A stretch of 64,000 nucleotides of DNA from Carallia brachiata (taxonomy: Eukaryota; Streptophyta; Magnoliopsida; Malpighiales; Rhizophoraceae): NCBI GenBank assembly GCA_021464245.1, contig JADCRB010000037.1, positions 2,000,056 through 2,064,055 on the forward strand. The letters are read 5' to 3'. The notes below the pieces were generated by a model. That model was not told where the DNA came from and did not search any database. It saw only the letters and a program-made list of their open reading frames with translations. Of the stretch, positions 1 through 13,054 are shown in pieces (position 1 is the first letter of the stretch; each line of letters starts with the position of its first letter). The position numbers and the translations under genes are program-made.

Positions 1-759
1 GCCTGGCCGTGGTGCAAAATAAAGAAAGGAGAGCATAGGCCTAGCCCGTAAAGTCATGGGGCCTCTTGTCAAACATAGGTTTTCCATTCGTGGGCTTCAT
101 CTTCTAAACAGTAGAAATACTGTTAATAAAGCGCATAAATTGTCTTTACATAGGATTGGAGATGGTTTGGCATTTGGGAGTGTCCCGTTTATGGCTTGAG
201 GTTGATTTTTATTTGCTTTGTAGCTTCTCCAGTAAGGAGTCCTTACTTCTAACTCAAATTTCAGTCTCATTAATAATTACAAAGTTCTACTTAGATAGGA
301 CTGGTCAATCTATTTATCTCATGTATATTGGAAAGGAAATCAAACTGCTGACTGATTAGTTGATTTGGACTTGAAATTACCTCTCGACTTTCATGAGTTC
401 TCTCTTCCTCTGTGCCAGTTAAAGTTGATTTTGGAGTAAGATTGATGTGGAGTTATGTGGTTTCTTCGTGGGTTTTGAGAATGTGTGGCCCCTTGATAAT
501 TTTGTAACAGTACTATAGCCTTTCATAGGACAAAAAAAAAATGTACAAATTTCCTCTCAACAGAAAACTTAGTAATTGGAATTTAAATCTTAAAATTTTA
601 TTATGAAGGTTTTAGGTTTTAATTTTGAAAAAGAATAGTGTAGAATTTATCAATATAAAAAAAAAATTATCCTCGTTATGTAGTGTAGAGATATGAATAA
701 AAAATGTATAAATTTTAAAGAATTTTTTACTTTTGGCAGTCTTGACGAGCGTTTATGGT

Positions 760-801
760 GGATGAGCATGTTTTTTTTTTTTTTTTTAGCGGATGAGCAT
801 G
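760..801 (-). repeat. Poly(A) micro-insertion with 11-bp direct repeats
   Basis: GGATGAGCATG occurs at 760-770 and again at 791-801. The 20 bases between are a run of 17 T followed by AGC. Read on the minus strand, this is repeat, GCT, A17, repeat. The A-run abuts one repeat copy, as expected for a target-primed retroposition product reduced to its tail. It is one of a series of similar loci in this window. Confidence 0.6.
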
Positions 802-1661
802 TTTAATTGGCTCATTGCCTGATTTGACAAGATAGGGAATTCGGACTGTCGATCTTATCTCACCACTCCAATCCCCTTACAACTGCATCAACAGTGTTTC
901 AGGACCAAAAAGATGAATGATTGACAAGGCCCAATTACATTTGACTTCAAGAAAAGAAAAAAAAAACAAAGAAAAAGAGAAAAAGGTAAAAATAAAATTT
1001 TTATATTAATTTGCAACATTTTCTTGGATCGCTGCAAGTTAAAACCCACTATTTTTCCTGCAAGGCAAGCAAGCTCCCTGTAGTTTCAAGTTGGACGGTT
1101 GAGGATTAAACCTAGACGTAGATCTTTATGATCAATATCATAAGTCACTAGTAACATCACCGACTTCAATGTCCTATCAGAAGTTTAATTGCTTCAGCAT
1201 GCTCATCACGACGTGCACGCATCCTCACTTAAAGAAACAGTTCCTAATTTTGTGCCTTCAATTTTCAATTTGCTGCCTTCCAGGTTGCAACTTATAAATA
1301 ATTTTGTTTCAAATCTAATGCAAGCAGATAAATCAAAGTTTATTAATGTTTCAAATCTAAGCAAACATATTTGTCAACTTTACTTCAGGGATTGACCATG
1401 TAAAGTACCTCTATTTAAGAATTAATTAAAGAAATGTCAACCAACGGAAATCTGACTTGTAAGATTTTGGCCACCAAGCGGCATATGAGGATTGGCTTAT
1501 CCTTTATTTGAATTATTTCCATGCATTCAGCAACAGAGATTAAACAGGCAAATTTGGACTCATTAAAAATCTGATTACTTCTAAATAAAGCTTTTGTTAC
1601 TCAGTCGGTATGCTATAAAAAACTTGAAGAAATAGCATAGACGACGCTTTGGTAATGGACG

Positions 1662-1864
1662 CACGTGAAAGAGGACTTAATCAAATACCAATGAGTGAAG
1701 AGGGGGTCAAAGGCATTGCATCTGATGAATGGGAAAATCGATTGAAGGCCGATTGAACATTAAACTAAGGCCAGCCGATAAATGGGATCACACCGGAAAT
1801 TCAAAGGGAATATTTACTCGTGACGAGTGAAGAGTGGCACGTGACAACCAGATCAACCCACGTG
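1662..1864. promoter_or_regulatory. Cluster of three G-boxes (CACGTG)
   Basis: CACGTG occurs at 1,662-1,667, 1,838-1,843 and 1,859-1,864, inside a 330-bp stretch that is more GC-rich than its surroundings. G-boxes are known binding sites for plant bZIP and bHLH factors. No gene start is visible beside the cluster: LAX1 ends about 500 bp to the right and is transcribed leftward. If functional, it may serve a gene off the left edge. Confidence 0.3.
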
Positions 1865-2121
1865 CAAGCTATGTGTGTGTGGAGGGGTGGCCCACTGCCC
1901 ACTCCGTCAACAGGATGAGAGTCCACTTCCGGCCTTTAAGACCAACCCCACGTTGCTTGTAACAACTAGAGAGAATGACCCATGCCGGAATTTATCAATT
2001 TTCTATAGTGTACGCATTTGCAGAATCACACTATCGTAATGATGACATATCAAGCTATTACAACTAACGCGAATAAAATTTTACAATATCCCAACAAAAA
2101 GCGAAACATATATTTCTGATT

Positions 2122-2161
2122 TAATTAGCCTATGTTTTTTTTGGTACATAATTAGCCTACG
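2122..2161 (-). repeat. Poly(A) micro-insertion with 13-bp direct repeats
   Basis: TAATTAGCCTATG (2,122-2,134) is repeated as TAATTAGCCTACG (2,149-2,161), with one mismatch. The 14-base insert is eight T then GGTACA. On the minus strand this reads repeat, TGTACC, A8, repeat, the same architecture as the other micro-insertions here. Confidence 0.6.
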
Positions 2162-2381
2162 TTTTATAGCAAAGGAATCATAGCAATTCAACACACTATT
2201 TTATTGACTAATTTAAGAAACAAAAAAACAAAAGAAAAAAAGAACCCAAAAGAAGAAAAATCCAGCACACATCACATGAAAGGAATATATTGCCGCCTCC
2301 CCATGTATGATACAATATATGGAAAAAAAAGATGGGACATTTTTGGCTGAATTTTAGGCTGAGATGATTAAAATCGTTAGC

Positions 2382-5300
2382 TCAGTGATGGGGATTTGGC
2401 GGCAGTGCCTTTGGAGGTTCCGGAGTTTTGCATTGGTAGCACTTGGCGAAGAGCCCAAATGTGTCTACTTGCCTGACAAAGTTGGTCATGCTAGCCCATC
2501 CACCGAAGCCAAAACCGAGCACAAAAATCCAGACCACAACAAATGCGTTAAAGGCATACACGGCAGTCCAGCTCGGTAAAAAGAATGGAGGCTTCTCTGC
2601 CGCATTCTGCAATACATAATAAAAAAGAAGAAATAAAAAAAATGGCTAAACCCCACCAAAATCCCATTTAGTTGGACTACTCGTAAGGCAGTCCTTAGCC
2701 AGCTCACTTTTTTCCTGTTTGCACAACTAGCCAGCTCACTTCAACATATGTAATGTTGAATAGTACAATAGTCCAACTGTAGCATATAACTAAACGAAAA
2801 CGACAAGCCAACCATCTCAATCCTTCTCCCATTATTTCCATATCTAAGGCTTAAATGCCCTCTTGTACACTTGCTGCAGGTTTCCCTTTCTCTCTCTCAC
2901 ACAGACTTTGTCTCTCAGTTAGGACACTGTCACTGTGGAATGCGGGAATCCCCATTAAACGAGGAGTGTCCACTCACACAATTATGACCAAAATGCCCCC
3001 AAAAATAAAGATGATTACAACTTTTTCACCCATACAAAAAAGAAAAAAACTTGATAATCTTTTAATGATTAAATTTATAAAATAATAAAAATTAAAAAGA
3101 CAGTTAGATGTATTAAATTAAATTGCATAATTAATTATTATTACTTATGTAAAGTTATTTGGTATTAGCCAACGAAAAAAAAAAAACAGTGGCCAGGGAA
3201 GGACTGTGGTGGCATAGTCGCACTGCAAAATAGTGAAAGTGAAGTGAGGGAAGTGGAAGCACAAATTTACCCGTCTCGCAGAGGCTTTCCTGTAGGTGAG
3301 CATATGGGCCAAAGATGGGATGATGTAAACGGTGAAACTAACCAAAAGAGCCCCAACTGCTGAGTTGATGGGCCCAAAGAATGGAAAAATAATGGCAAAG
3401 AACCATATTGGTATCACCACTGGCAGCCTAGCCAGAGCCCTCAGGCAGATGCTTTTGGTGTCGTGCATTCCTATCACCTTCTCCCAGACAAAGTACAACG
3501 GCGTACATGCGAATCCGAAAGTTATGAACTGCAACACCCAAAGTTACCGTCTCTGTCAGAATTTTTTCAACCCTTTTTGGCCGTATTTTTTTAACATTAA
3601 AATACTACCCCCCCCCCTCTTTTGGAGGCGATTGCATTAGAATACTGTTAGCGCGGACATTCTTTGGCAATATCTATATGTAATAGCGAAGGTGAAAAAA
3701 GAAAATAAAGATCACTTACCTGGTGAATAAGCATTAAGATAACGGCGGCATCACGGAAGCCACTTTTGGGAAGCAAAGAGAAGGCGTTAGCATGGTTAAG
3801 CAGCCGGTCGCCAAAGGCCCAGTAGACGGCGGAGGCTGACGGAATCGTTAGCGTAAAAACGTAGAGCGTAGCTAGCAAGTATATGTACTTGAATTTCTGG
3901 GGCTTCCACATGGCATGCATTATTTCCCTGTCAAAAGTGTATTTTCAATTATCAGACTTGCACAGCATTTCCAATGTTTAAAAACTCCCAAAAGGAAAAA
4001 AAAAAAACTCAAGGAAGAAAAAGAATTATGTGGATATCAAATTAAGAAAAGATCATCAAGTTTTCATTTTCACATCAACCTTTATAAATCATCTTAACTT
4101 ATGCTATAATTAAAGCCTAAATAGGTAGAAAAGAGCTGGATGCAACTTCTTTTGCTTCTTGATAAACTCCCATAATGCCACTAAATAGTGGATTGTCGCA
4201 ATTGATTTGAGTCCACGATTAGGAATCATGCTTTTGTTGCAGGTGAAGACAAATGAGACCATATTGTTACCCAGAGGAAACTAATCGACAATTGGTCAAA
4301 ACTAGAACATGGGACCATTTTACAGTCTAGAGAAATAATGGGGAAACAAAAAAGATAAATAATTTGCATGATTTTGTCTGTGGGTCTTCAACCCCAAGAT
4401 GACCGGCAAAAGCTGCAAACAGAAGCCGTGTAGAAACAAGAGAAGAAAGAGAAGAATAATAATAGTGTTGGGGGTGTGGAGAAAAGGCTTACACAGTGAC
4501 AGCGTGACCACCAAAGGTGTAGAGTATGTTGGTAGCTCCGGTGAAGTAAAGCACTAGCTTTGTTGGACCGCTGTGCGTTACTCCTTCATCCTACCCGTTT
4601 AAAAAAAAAAAATTTTACAAACTTGACTTTCAAGTAATTACCTTTTTTTTTTTTTTGGACTAAACCTACAACATGGCCTATTTAGCATAAAAATGGTTAT
4701 TATTTTACCTGGCCGTGGACAAAAGCTGCAATGGTCAAGTACCAGGCAGTGTAAGTGGTCATGCCGAGGCCAAGGAAAGACCAAATACGGTAGTTGTGAA
4801 AGGAGGGTATGAAAACTGTGGTAGCACAGCAAGCTCCGAAAATATAGGTCCATGTTCTCTTGTCCAACCGGTCGTTGATGTAGTAAATGTTACTGTTAGA
4901 CATCAAGAAAAAAACCAAACCAACCCATTAAAAAACAACAAAACAAAGAAGGGATCAGACATCTGTAATTTAATAGGACTAGTAAAAATGGAGGTTTTGT
5001 TTGTGTCTTACTGACTTATATGTTACCTTGCACAAGCAATTAGCTGAATGACGGATCCAAAGAGTAAGAAAGTACAGTTGAAGGCAAGTCCTGCTGCCTT
5101 CCAGTATGGACCCAGCAACCCATCAAGCACTTCAAACCACTGCAATCCAAAAACAGTGTTCTTTTTCAATTTAATTAAATATAGTTGAAACCCAAAGGGG
5201 ATTCGGTCACTGTAACTTTAAGATAAATTTTTGAGCTTTTGAAGATTAGGTACCAGTGGTACTGGTGAAATATAAGTTTTTGAGAGAAGCAGCAAATTAA

Positions 5301-5767
5301 AAGAGCCTAACCAACCTGGATGACATGGTTTTTAAAGCTAACGTTCTCTTTCTCCTTTCGGGTTCTGTACTCTATGTAAAGCACACTGATGAGATAAGCT
5401 GTCCAGCTTCCTACAAGCCCATAAAATATCTGGAGCAATATCCCCGATAGCATACCCATCTGGGAGAACGAGTATGGCAGCGTCAACAGCACTTGTGCCA
5501 CCTGCAACGCAAAATCATTTGGATTTGTTTGATGATTGTTTATCAAAAGAGAACCAGTCTGAGAGAGAGTTATTGAAGTGAGTTTTGTACTTGATTGGAA
5601 GCACAACTGAACCAAGCGTCCCAGGCGGAGCCACCGTGCCAGAGGAGGCTCTTGACGCTGAACATGGAGAGCTGTTCTTCTTCTTTCTCTTCTTCTTTGG
5701 CGGCCTCATGGTCTCCCTCGCTCAAGTTAGAGACTATTGCTTCTTCTGCTTGCTTTTGAGGCAACAT
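2382..5767 (-). CDS. LAX1: Auxin influx carrier, AUX1/LAX family (LAX1-like)
   Basis: A proton-coupled plasma-membrane importer of indole-3-acetic acid, of the amino acid/auxin permease family. Eight coding exons with GT-AG introns join in frame: 5767-5591, 5501-5316, 5139-5027, 4892-4709, 4590-4493, 3927-3720, 3528-3271 and 2606-2382. They give 482 aa; Arabidopsis LAX1 is about 488 (recalled). The variable acidic N-terminus has a KQAEE-IV stretch like LAX1. The family core begins at WHGGSAWDAWFSCASNQ (residues 43-59). Later diagnostic blocks are FNCTFLLFGSVIQLIACASN, KRTWTYIFGACCATTVF, the TGATNILYTFGGHAVTVEIMH loop, FITFGFACTPLYFVWEK and the C-terminal FGFGGWASM and DTFGLFAKCYQC. About ten hydrophobic membrane segments are evident. 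The start ATG at 5767 precedes the conserved core by 42 residues, usual for the family. Nothing is missing or frameshifted. AUX1 itself is the alternative name; the N-terminus favours LAX1. Function is inferred from family. Confidence 0.96.
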
Positions 5768-6570
5768 TGTCTTCGTTTCTCTCTAAAGGCAACGTCGAAT
5801 TCCTGGTAGATCTGGAACATATAAAAGACAGTAAATGAGACAAAAAAACTGTAATCTAAACGAAGCCCAAGAAAACGAGAGCCAATAAGACCCCCCCTCA
5901 CACCCAGATCCAAATAAATAGTCAAATTCCCTTGGAAACTCTTGAAATATACTTTAAACACCTCCACACGAATCCAAAGATGAACAAAAAGCAGAGTTGA
6001 AAACATAAGAACATTAGTTTAACGTGTTTTTCAGGAAGCAGACGGATGAAAAAGACTGAAAGCTGTCACCCACACAATACCAGGCTCACCTCGTCCTGAG
6101 AAGTCTCTTTCCCGCAAAAGAGCTTGAAGAAACCAGCCTGAAATCCGTATGCGTCCCAAAAATGACTTATTAGATTTTACAACCCGGTCCTTTGCTTGAC
6201 TTGGAGAGTTCATCAACTTTTCCTTGTTTTCAGAATTGGAAAACAATTTAATTAAGCCCACTGCCCGCTTGCAATAATTAAGTTACAGTTATAGGATCAG
6301 AGTACAATACAGTAGATTTTCTCCGTCCCAAGAATTGACAGAGAGAGCCTTTTAATGCCCTTGCAATTAGCTGCAGAAAAAAATCTCTAGCCACGGATCT
6401 CTTTAGTAAAAGCGTCACTTTAATGCGCCACCAATCTTGGACAGACAAAAGGCAGTGGCCGCAGCGCCTAACCCCCAAAGACTGTGAGACCTCTAAAGCA
6501 GGAAAAGACCCTTTTCGCTCTTATTCAACGCACACCAACTAATGCTTGAACAGGGAGAGAGATATAAACT
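5768..6570 (-). promoter_or_regulatory. Probable LAX1 5' leader, leader intron and core promoter
   Basis: Upstream of the LAX1 ATG on the minus strand, a pyrimidine-rich stretch ends in CAG at about 5804, which looks like a splice acceptor for a leader intron. Further up, a TTTATATC element at about 6562-6569 followed by a CT-rich stretch resembles a plant TATA box and initiator region. The transcript start would then be near 6,535. No donor site was fixed with certainty. Confidence 0.35.
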
Positions 6571-6599
6571 ATTAAGCTGTTGCTAGTCTTAGTTTAATA

Positions 6600-7050
6600 G
6601 TATAGTAGTACTATAAAGACATACGGTAGCTCATTTATATTGTTTCTCTTTTGCTTTCTTTTTTGCTTTTGTTATTATTTGTGTATTTTTGGCTTTGAAA
6701 AGTCCTTACTATCCCTCTTTTTAAAGTGGAGAGTTTAATGAGAGAAAGGGTGACAGATACGAAACTCAAATTCCTTGTATTCGACTCCAGATTCGATTCT
6801 TGGGTTCTTGTCTATTTTAAAAAAAAATAGGTAAACAAGACTTTATAAAGAGTGTTGCGTGAGTTTATTATTGTCACGTAGATGAAGTTATTTATATCAT
6901 TTGTTATGTAAATTAGATTATTTATACTAAACTAAGTTATTGAAACCATTCAAAACTAGTAAGACACTCACCCGCTTGACTTCGGGCGGTCTCTTGGGTC
7001 TTCGTTTTGGCGTGTGAGGAAAAAAATGTGAAAAAACAAATACAGATTTA
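6600..7050. other. Intergenic, upstream of LAX1
   Basis: AT-rich DNA with no supportable gene. It lies between the presumed LAX1 core promoter and a small AT-rich MITE and may contain distal LAX1 control DNA. Confidence 0.4.
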
Positions 7051-7320
7051 CTGTGGTTTGGTTTGAAAGAATTTGATAAAAAAAATAATTAAAAAATTTT
7101 TGTTAAAAAATATTATCATTATTATATTATTTTTTCATAATATTTCTTTTTTTTCATAACTTTCTTATTAATTCAAATAATAAGTTTTTACTTTTTTTCT
7201 TTTACAAATTATTATTTATTTTTTATCTTATCATTTTTTTTATAATTTTTTCATTAATAAAAATAATTTTATTTTTTAACAATTTTCTTTCTCACAACTT
7301 TTCAAACAATACAAACACAG
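7051..7320. mobile_element. AT-rich MITE with imperfect terminal inverted repeats
   Basis: The left end CTGTGGTTTGGTTTGAAAG and the reverse complement of the right end, CTGTGTTTGTATTGTTTGAA, are imperfect inverted repeats bounding about 270 bp of extremely AT-rich DNA. Both flanks carry a TTA close to the boundary, but not in exact register, so superfamily and target duplication are not settled. It has no coding capacity. Confidence 0.45.
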
Positions 7321-8140
7321 CATTAGCGATCTAAGCAACGGCCATTTTCTTCATCAGTGAGCCTCACCGTAGAACTCGCTTTTTACAGCCCAGAACCAAA
7401 TACAGAAGAAAGAAGTCCACTTCAACGGGCAAAACATTTCATCTGCCTAAAATCAAAATTTTCTTATAGGCGCACTAAACGCTTTATACAAAGGAAATAA
7501 ACGGCAATTTATTAGGCCTTTAATACTTAAAATTTTGGAACAATCCTATTAATTTTAAATTTTGATAAAGTAGAAAATTCGATCCGAAAAATATATATTA
7601 ACATGGAAAGTTGTCAATAATTCGTGGGTTGATATCTCCTCGCGTGTATCACACTCCCTTGCAGATTAGAGACGCGCGTTTGAGTGAAGCGAGTGGCGGT
7701 GACAGCAGCAAGAGCGATATACGATAGGATTTTTTTTCTCAATCGTGGGGTCGCCCAGACCGAACATGCATGTGAAAATGGAGGCCCATCATGATTTTAT
7801 CGGCTTCCTCCTTTTTATCTTTAACGACGATTAGAAGATGATATTGGCGCCGCCGCACACGTGTCCCTTTGACCGGAATCGGCTGGCTTAAGCCGAGCCA
7901 TGATGGGGCCCCCTGGCTCTCTAGCACGCCTTAAAAAGGAAAGAACACGCGCACAATCTAAACCCAGTGTGGCCCACTCGCCGCCGGCTCATTATGTGAA
8001 TATCGCCTTTTCATCAAACGGCTGGCTATGAACAATTGTTCATCATCGGCGGTCGCAGCTACTCCAGTCCACTTTACCCTTTTATTTTTCTGATCCAGAG
8101 TAGGAATCTTGCTCGGCCCCTTTTTCACCCTTTGTTTCTT
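7321..8140. promoter_or_regulatory. GC-richer distal region upstream of LAX1 with G-box and W-box
   Basis: Positions 7,620-8,100 are clearly more GC-rich than their surroundings and have no convincing ORF. An ACACGTGT palindrome at 7857-7864 contains a G-box, and a TTGACC W-box core lies at 7869-7874. A GGCTTAAGCC palindrome follows near 7,886. Being 1.3 to 1.8 kb upstream of the presumed LAX1 start, this could be an enhancer-like block. That role is inferred only. Confidence 0.3.
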
Positions 8141-8317
8141 TAATACTAGTTAGTAAATAAATTAATAATAAACTTATATATATATATATTTAGATGATTA
8201 AAATTTAAAAAAATAAAAAATAGTTAAAATTAAAAGATAATGTTTGATGAATTATGGAATTATTTTATTATTATTATTTAAAATTAAGCTGTGTAAAAAA
8301 TTTTATTTTTTTTGTGA

Positions 8318-8522
8318 TTTCCTTTTTAATAAATCCACGTGAATATTGATATTGCAACATCAATTGTGTCACTATCCTCTATATTTACAGGTGAAAATTT
8401 GTTGTTACATAAAATGAAATTACGTAGATAATTTTTTTTTTTTTTAATAGTTTCTTTTTTGATAAATCCACGTGAATAATGACATTGCAACACCAATTGT
8501 GCCACTATCCTCCGTATTTACA
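8318..8522 (+). repeat. 72-bp direct repeat separated by a T-rich insert
   Basis: About 72 bp at 8318-8389 (including AAATCCACGTGAATA) recurs at 8451-8522 with roughly 85-90 % identity. The 61 bp between end in a 14-T run. Both copies carry CACGTG. The duplication resembles the short direct-repeat/poly(T) loci at a larger scale. The divergence suggests an old event. Confidence 0.7.
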
Positions 8523-8529
8523 CACGGAA

Positions 8530-11500
8530 GTTTTAGATGATCAAGTAAGGTATAACATGAAGTTTGGTCAAAAGAAAAAAGGCATAACACTAAGTTTTAA
8601 ACCTTTAGATACTTGTTCCGTCAAAGGGCATATTGTGGGTGGCGAAGCTTTTTGGAGGTAACAAGTGGCTTGTGAATTCTCGGCAACTATACGAAGCGTT
8701 TTCAAAGTTGTGCTTTCCTGACCTGGAAGGAAGTGACCTAAAAGCAGCTGCTTCATTTCCTCATAGAATAGAGATTTTTTTTTTTTTTTGATTGTTGTGT
8801 TAAAATTGTCTTAAAAAAACTGAAATATCTATAAACACTCGTATTTAGTCTACTAATTTGATTAAATTTGAGATGTTTCAAATTTAATTTTTTAGGTGTA
8901 TTTTATATTTTAAGTGGAGAAATATAAGGGTGTGATAAGTATTTTATGCATCAAATGAAACATTGCAGCGTAGATGTTAGACTAAAAGTTGTTAAATTTG
9001 TCTAAAAAGAATACTTGGTTATCATAAAAAATTTCAAATATCGCCATAGTTTTAATATATTTTCAATACTAGCCTTTATTATTCCCTCCATTAGGCTACA
9101 TCCTTGGGTCCTCTTGTTATAATCTCTAAGCAGCACAACTACTCTTTTTTCTTCTCCTCCTTAAGTCCTTATTTTCTTTTCCTTGCTTTTACCCCCAACG
9201 ATTGAAACTAGTATTGGAATAATATTTTCTAAATACTACTCTGTTTAATTTTAGTTTTCTTCATTTTTATATATTCAGTTTACTTACGTATCAAAGTGTA
9301 CAAATTTTTTTTTTGCGTCTTCCCCCTTACTAATATTGATGTTTTCGGAGATGTTACTCTACATTGATGAGTTTTACTTTAATTACCAAAATAATAAATA
9401 TGGACAAAACAAAAATGATAGTGCTTCACCTGAATAGTCAATTTACACTTTAACAACAACAACTATAAGATTCTTTTACCAAATAATAAGGTACATATTT
9501 TTTATTTATTTATTATAAGATTTATTAGGTCATGAATTACAAAATGAGAAACTCTTATCTTTTATAAATTTCACTCCTCCCTTTTTTGAATTTGAATTCA
9601 AAACTTTTAAAATAAAAATTTAAAGTTTAACTATTAAGGTGTTTCCTAAATAACAATAACATACATATTATACATATTAGTTGACAGCTAAAATAAACTG
9701 ACCCATACGTACCAAATTAATGAAGTATCACTGTACTAGTATACTTGTTAGCATAACACCTTCTGTAAACAGCCAAATTGTGATAATTTGTCGCATCGAC
9801 ATAATTTCCTCGTATGAAATAAGCTCCTAAATTAAGACTTTAAAAAGAGAACTCTTTGGCCGGGAAGAAAACAAACTAAAGTGGTGCTGGGTGGTGGTCG
9901 TGGAAGTGGAGCCATCAAGCCACCAGGGTTTTGGGCTGCAGGAATTGCATGTAAAATGGAGAAACTGTTCGGAAAATTCCTTACAAAACCTCGACTTGCC
10001 CCGTTCTAACGGGGATTTGTCGGCTTGGTGAGGGTTCCGATCTCGGCCCCGCTCCCTTGCCGAAAACCCCCCCACTTTCATCATTGGTTTTAATTTTTCT
10101 CCTAAAATAATCTCTCGACTTTCCCCTCTGTTCATCACTTCCAAGCGAGCGACCACATTTTTGACTAAACAAAGAGGCACATGGTGATGTGGTGGCAGCC
10201 AATGATACGCGAGACTTTCAGATATTGTCAAACCATACACATATTTAGATAGTTTTACTTTTAATTTTGGGGCTTTAGTGGGGGAAGTAATGATTAGTGA
10301 ATGTATTTTGACGCCCACCACTTTGGGTCTTTCTTAACCCACGGGAATCGAAATTCGGAATATGTTCCATCCATGCCCCTCACATGGGACCCGCGATTTC
10401 CGGGCCCCATCTGCTTTAATCAGTATTTGTTATTAATAATAATATTATTATTCTTATTATTATTATGATAAAAAAATATAAGGGCCAGAGTCTCTCTGTA
10501 TCCTCCATTTTTAAGAAAACAAGAGAAAGAGAGATAGAAATAGAAGATCTAGATAGCTCTTTGCCTTTTATCAAAACTCTATCATTAGCCCCATAGAGTT
10601 TGTGCTGCGCTTCATCTCCTTGTAAGATGAATTTAAACATTAAGTCCTCTGGGGATTTTTATTGGCAATTTACTCTTTGGTTAAGATTATGTTAAATTAA
10701 TTAAGAAAAATTAGTCAAAATTACAATTTTTTTTGTAATTTCTCAACCAAAATTATAAAATATTTTTTTGTATATCTCTTAAAGTGAATTTTGATATATA
10801 CTTAATTTTTCTGTTATTCACAGTTTTCATTATTTTCAGTAGATTACGAATGTTATGATAGAGGTGTGTGAAACTATATTTGTATTTAATTTGTACGTGA
10901 AGATGTAGCGAAGATTCTATAATCACAAAAGAACATAATTTTAACTAACTTTTGTTCATACATTTAAAAAAATTTTATCAGGGATAATTTACCAAAATTA
11001 AAAACTGTAAAAAATTTTAATTAATGTCTAAATTGAAATCACAATAGATAAAACTTAAAATAAGCAAACTGCAAATGATTGAATGCATTTAACCCTTATT
11101 ATGTTTGCGTTATAGTTTGATAGTTGGCGTTTCTTGCCACAAATTTTAATTTAGCATATGTTTTGCAAAAAAAAATTTAATGGAGTACAACAGAATGAGA
11201 TCTACAGAATTTTGCTTAAAAATGTCTTCCCTGCGTTCATCTAAATCTAAATGTTTGCATTGTTGCGTAATAACCATGGATTCTACCAATGCAATCATGA
11301 AATTTTTAGTGGATCTCTTGCACGATGCTAGCTTAGTGAAAGGCATGCCTTTTTGGATCAAATGCATTTGTGGAACAATGGAATCTTAAATTATGCAGGA
11401 ATAGTGGTGGGTGCACGGAGGGCCAGGTCATCAACCCAAAGACGGAAAATGCCTTTTAGGGCTATGGTGAACTTTGGGAGCTAGTCCGTGCCTCTATTCC

Positions 11501-13054
11501 CCGTTCACCTTTTTTCTCAGATGTGGTCATGCACAAATTAATTTTCACTTGCTGCATATTTTGGGAATTCAATGTAATCATCCAATTCAATTCCGGAAAC
11601 TTATAGACTCGGAAAACTTTCCAAAATTGATACCAAATAAATTGTTTGTCCATGGTTGATTTTGTGTTATTGTCGGCGGTGATTGAAATCACGAGACAAT
11701 CCTCAATAAATTTAAATTTGCGGATCTCTAGATTCTCTTCTACTTTTGTTATTTCCCATCTGTAGTTCCTCAGGGAAAAAAATTTAATATTCGGGGTGCA
11801 CCATCCAGCAGAAAGAAGAAATTATTGGGAGAAATACTTATTGCCAAGAAATACACATCGGTGAAGAATAATGAGATGGGACATGCATACTCAATGTTTT
11901 GACAATCGAATGGTTTATCAATCCCTTTCATTATCTTCAATAATTCCTATATCTCCCTTTCATATGCAAATTGGACCTTTGAAAATCAAGTTTTATTGTT
12001 GGAATCCTCATCCTCAGGTCGATCAAGTTTGGCACCCAGTGGCTTTCAATTGTCTCCCCTTAATTAATCTCAACAAGGACTGTGTCTACTCCATCCAATA
12101 CATATAAGAAAGAAAAAATTTTTGATTTCATAAAAATGACTTCACTTAGTAATAAAGTAATATGAACTGTTGGATAATATAATTCATTAAAAAAACATAT
12201 AGACTATCAGATATTATTGACTAAGACTTTATTACAAGTTAAGTGTAGTCATATAATTTGGTTTTGTAAGAAATTAAAATCTCATAATGCTTAAAAACAT
12301 AATCAAGATAGGCATGTGCGGTTACTAGTTTTTCATAGTATGATATGGGGTTAGGTTTTGAAAATTATGGGTTTTTCGTGAAGGATCCAAGGTTTTAGTT
12401 TGTGGAAGCCACGGGAGAGGAATATTATTATACGCTTTAATAATTGTCGATAAATGACCAAACGTATAAAGTGAATTCGGATAAGAGACGAACCGGTGCC
12501 TGTTATGGACCCGCTTGACACAAATTGAAGGGAGGCCCGCATATATTATTTGTACCAAACTGTCAAGTCTTGGTCCCCATCCTTGCTAGAGTCATAACAT
12601 CAGCGCCTTAAATGGCTACTGACCAAAGATACCTTCACTAACTTTCAGAGTAAGTGTCCCATGATCGTGCTTAAGATACTCTGTTTCGACTTTTTGGTTA
12701 TGTATGTGAGTTTTAATAACTCCGTTCTCATTTTTCGACCTTTCGGCTTCACTTGTATTCAAAAATTTTGTTGTAAGCACAAGCTTTGTTTTGGAACAAC
12801 ATTTTTTGCCTCATGGGCTTGCTTTCAGGTTTGCTTGTTAAGGTTGCCAAGATGATCTAACTAAGTTCTTCTTTATCGGCATTGCTTCTTTGCTCGCCTT
12901 CTGATTTTCTGTTTTGCGTTCCAGTCCCCCAATGGAAAGCCCAATATGGTACACTTAACTCACCAGAGTCAATTATGTTCATCTGTTTCGCATGCAACTG
13001 GCTCAACAGAAAGCAATCGGGTTTTGATTGTTTTTCTTAAGCGACAATTGGTTA
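8530..13054. other. AT-rich intergenic DNA
   Basis: No supportable gene. A GC-richer patch at about 9,880-10,200 allows a 164-codon minus-strand reading frame, but its composition is poor, no family is recognisable and it starts without an ATG, so I do not call it. A weak foldback of about 120 bp lies around 12,135-12,250, where CACTTAGTAATAAAGT is partly complemented by ACTTTATTACAAGTTAAGTG. Confidence 0.45.

Larger units (their letters stand above)
1..2381. other. Gene-free flank downstream of LAX1
   Basis: I see no supportable gene here. The first 530 bases are less A/T-biased than what follows and could be the 3' untranslated end of a gene lying off the left edge, but no coding exon is readable. 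Positions 1,630-1,960 are relatively GC-rich and hold three CACGTG boxes (described separately). Two short direct-repeat/poly(A) insertions lie at 760-801 and 2,122-2,161. The rest is AT-rich DNA with homopolymer runs. Confidence 0.5.

Noticed and set aside
9827..10321. 164-codon minus-strand frame
   Set aside because: Starts without an ATG, has no recognisable domain and shows no splice partners. Likely chance in a GC-richer patch.
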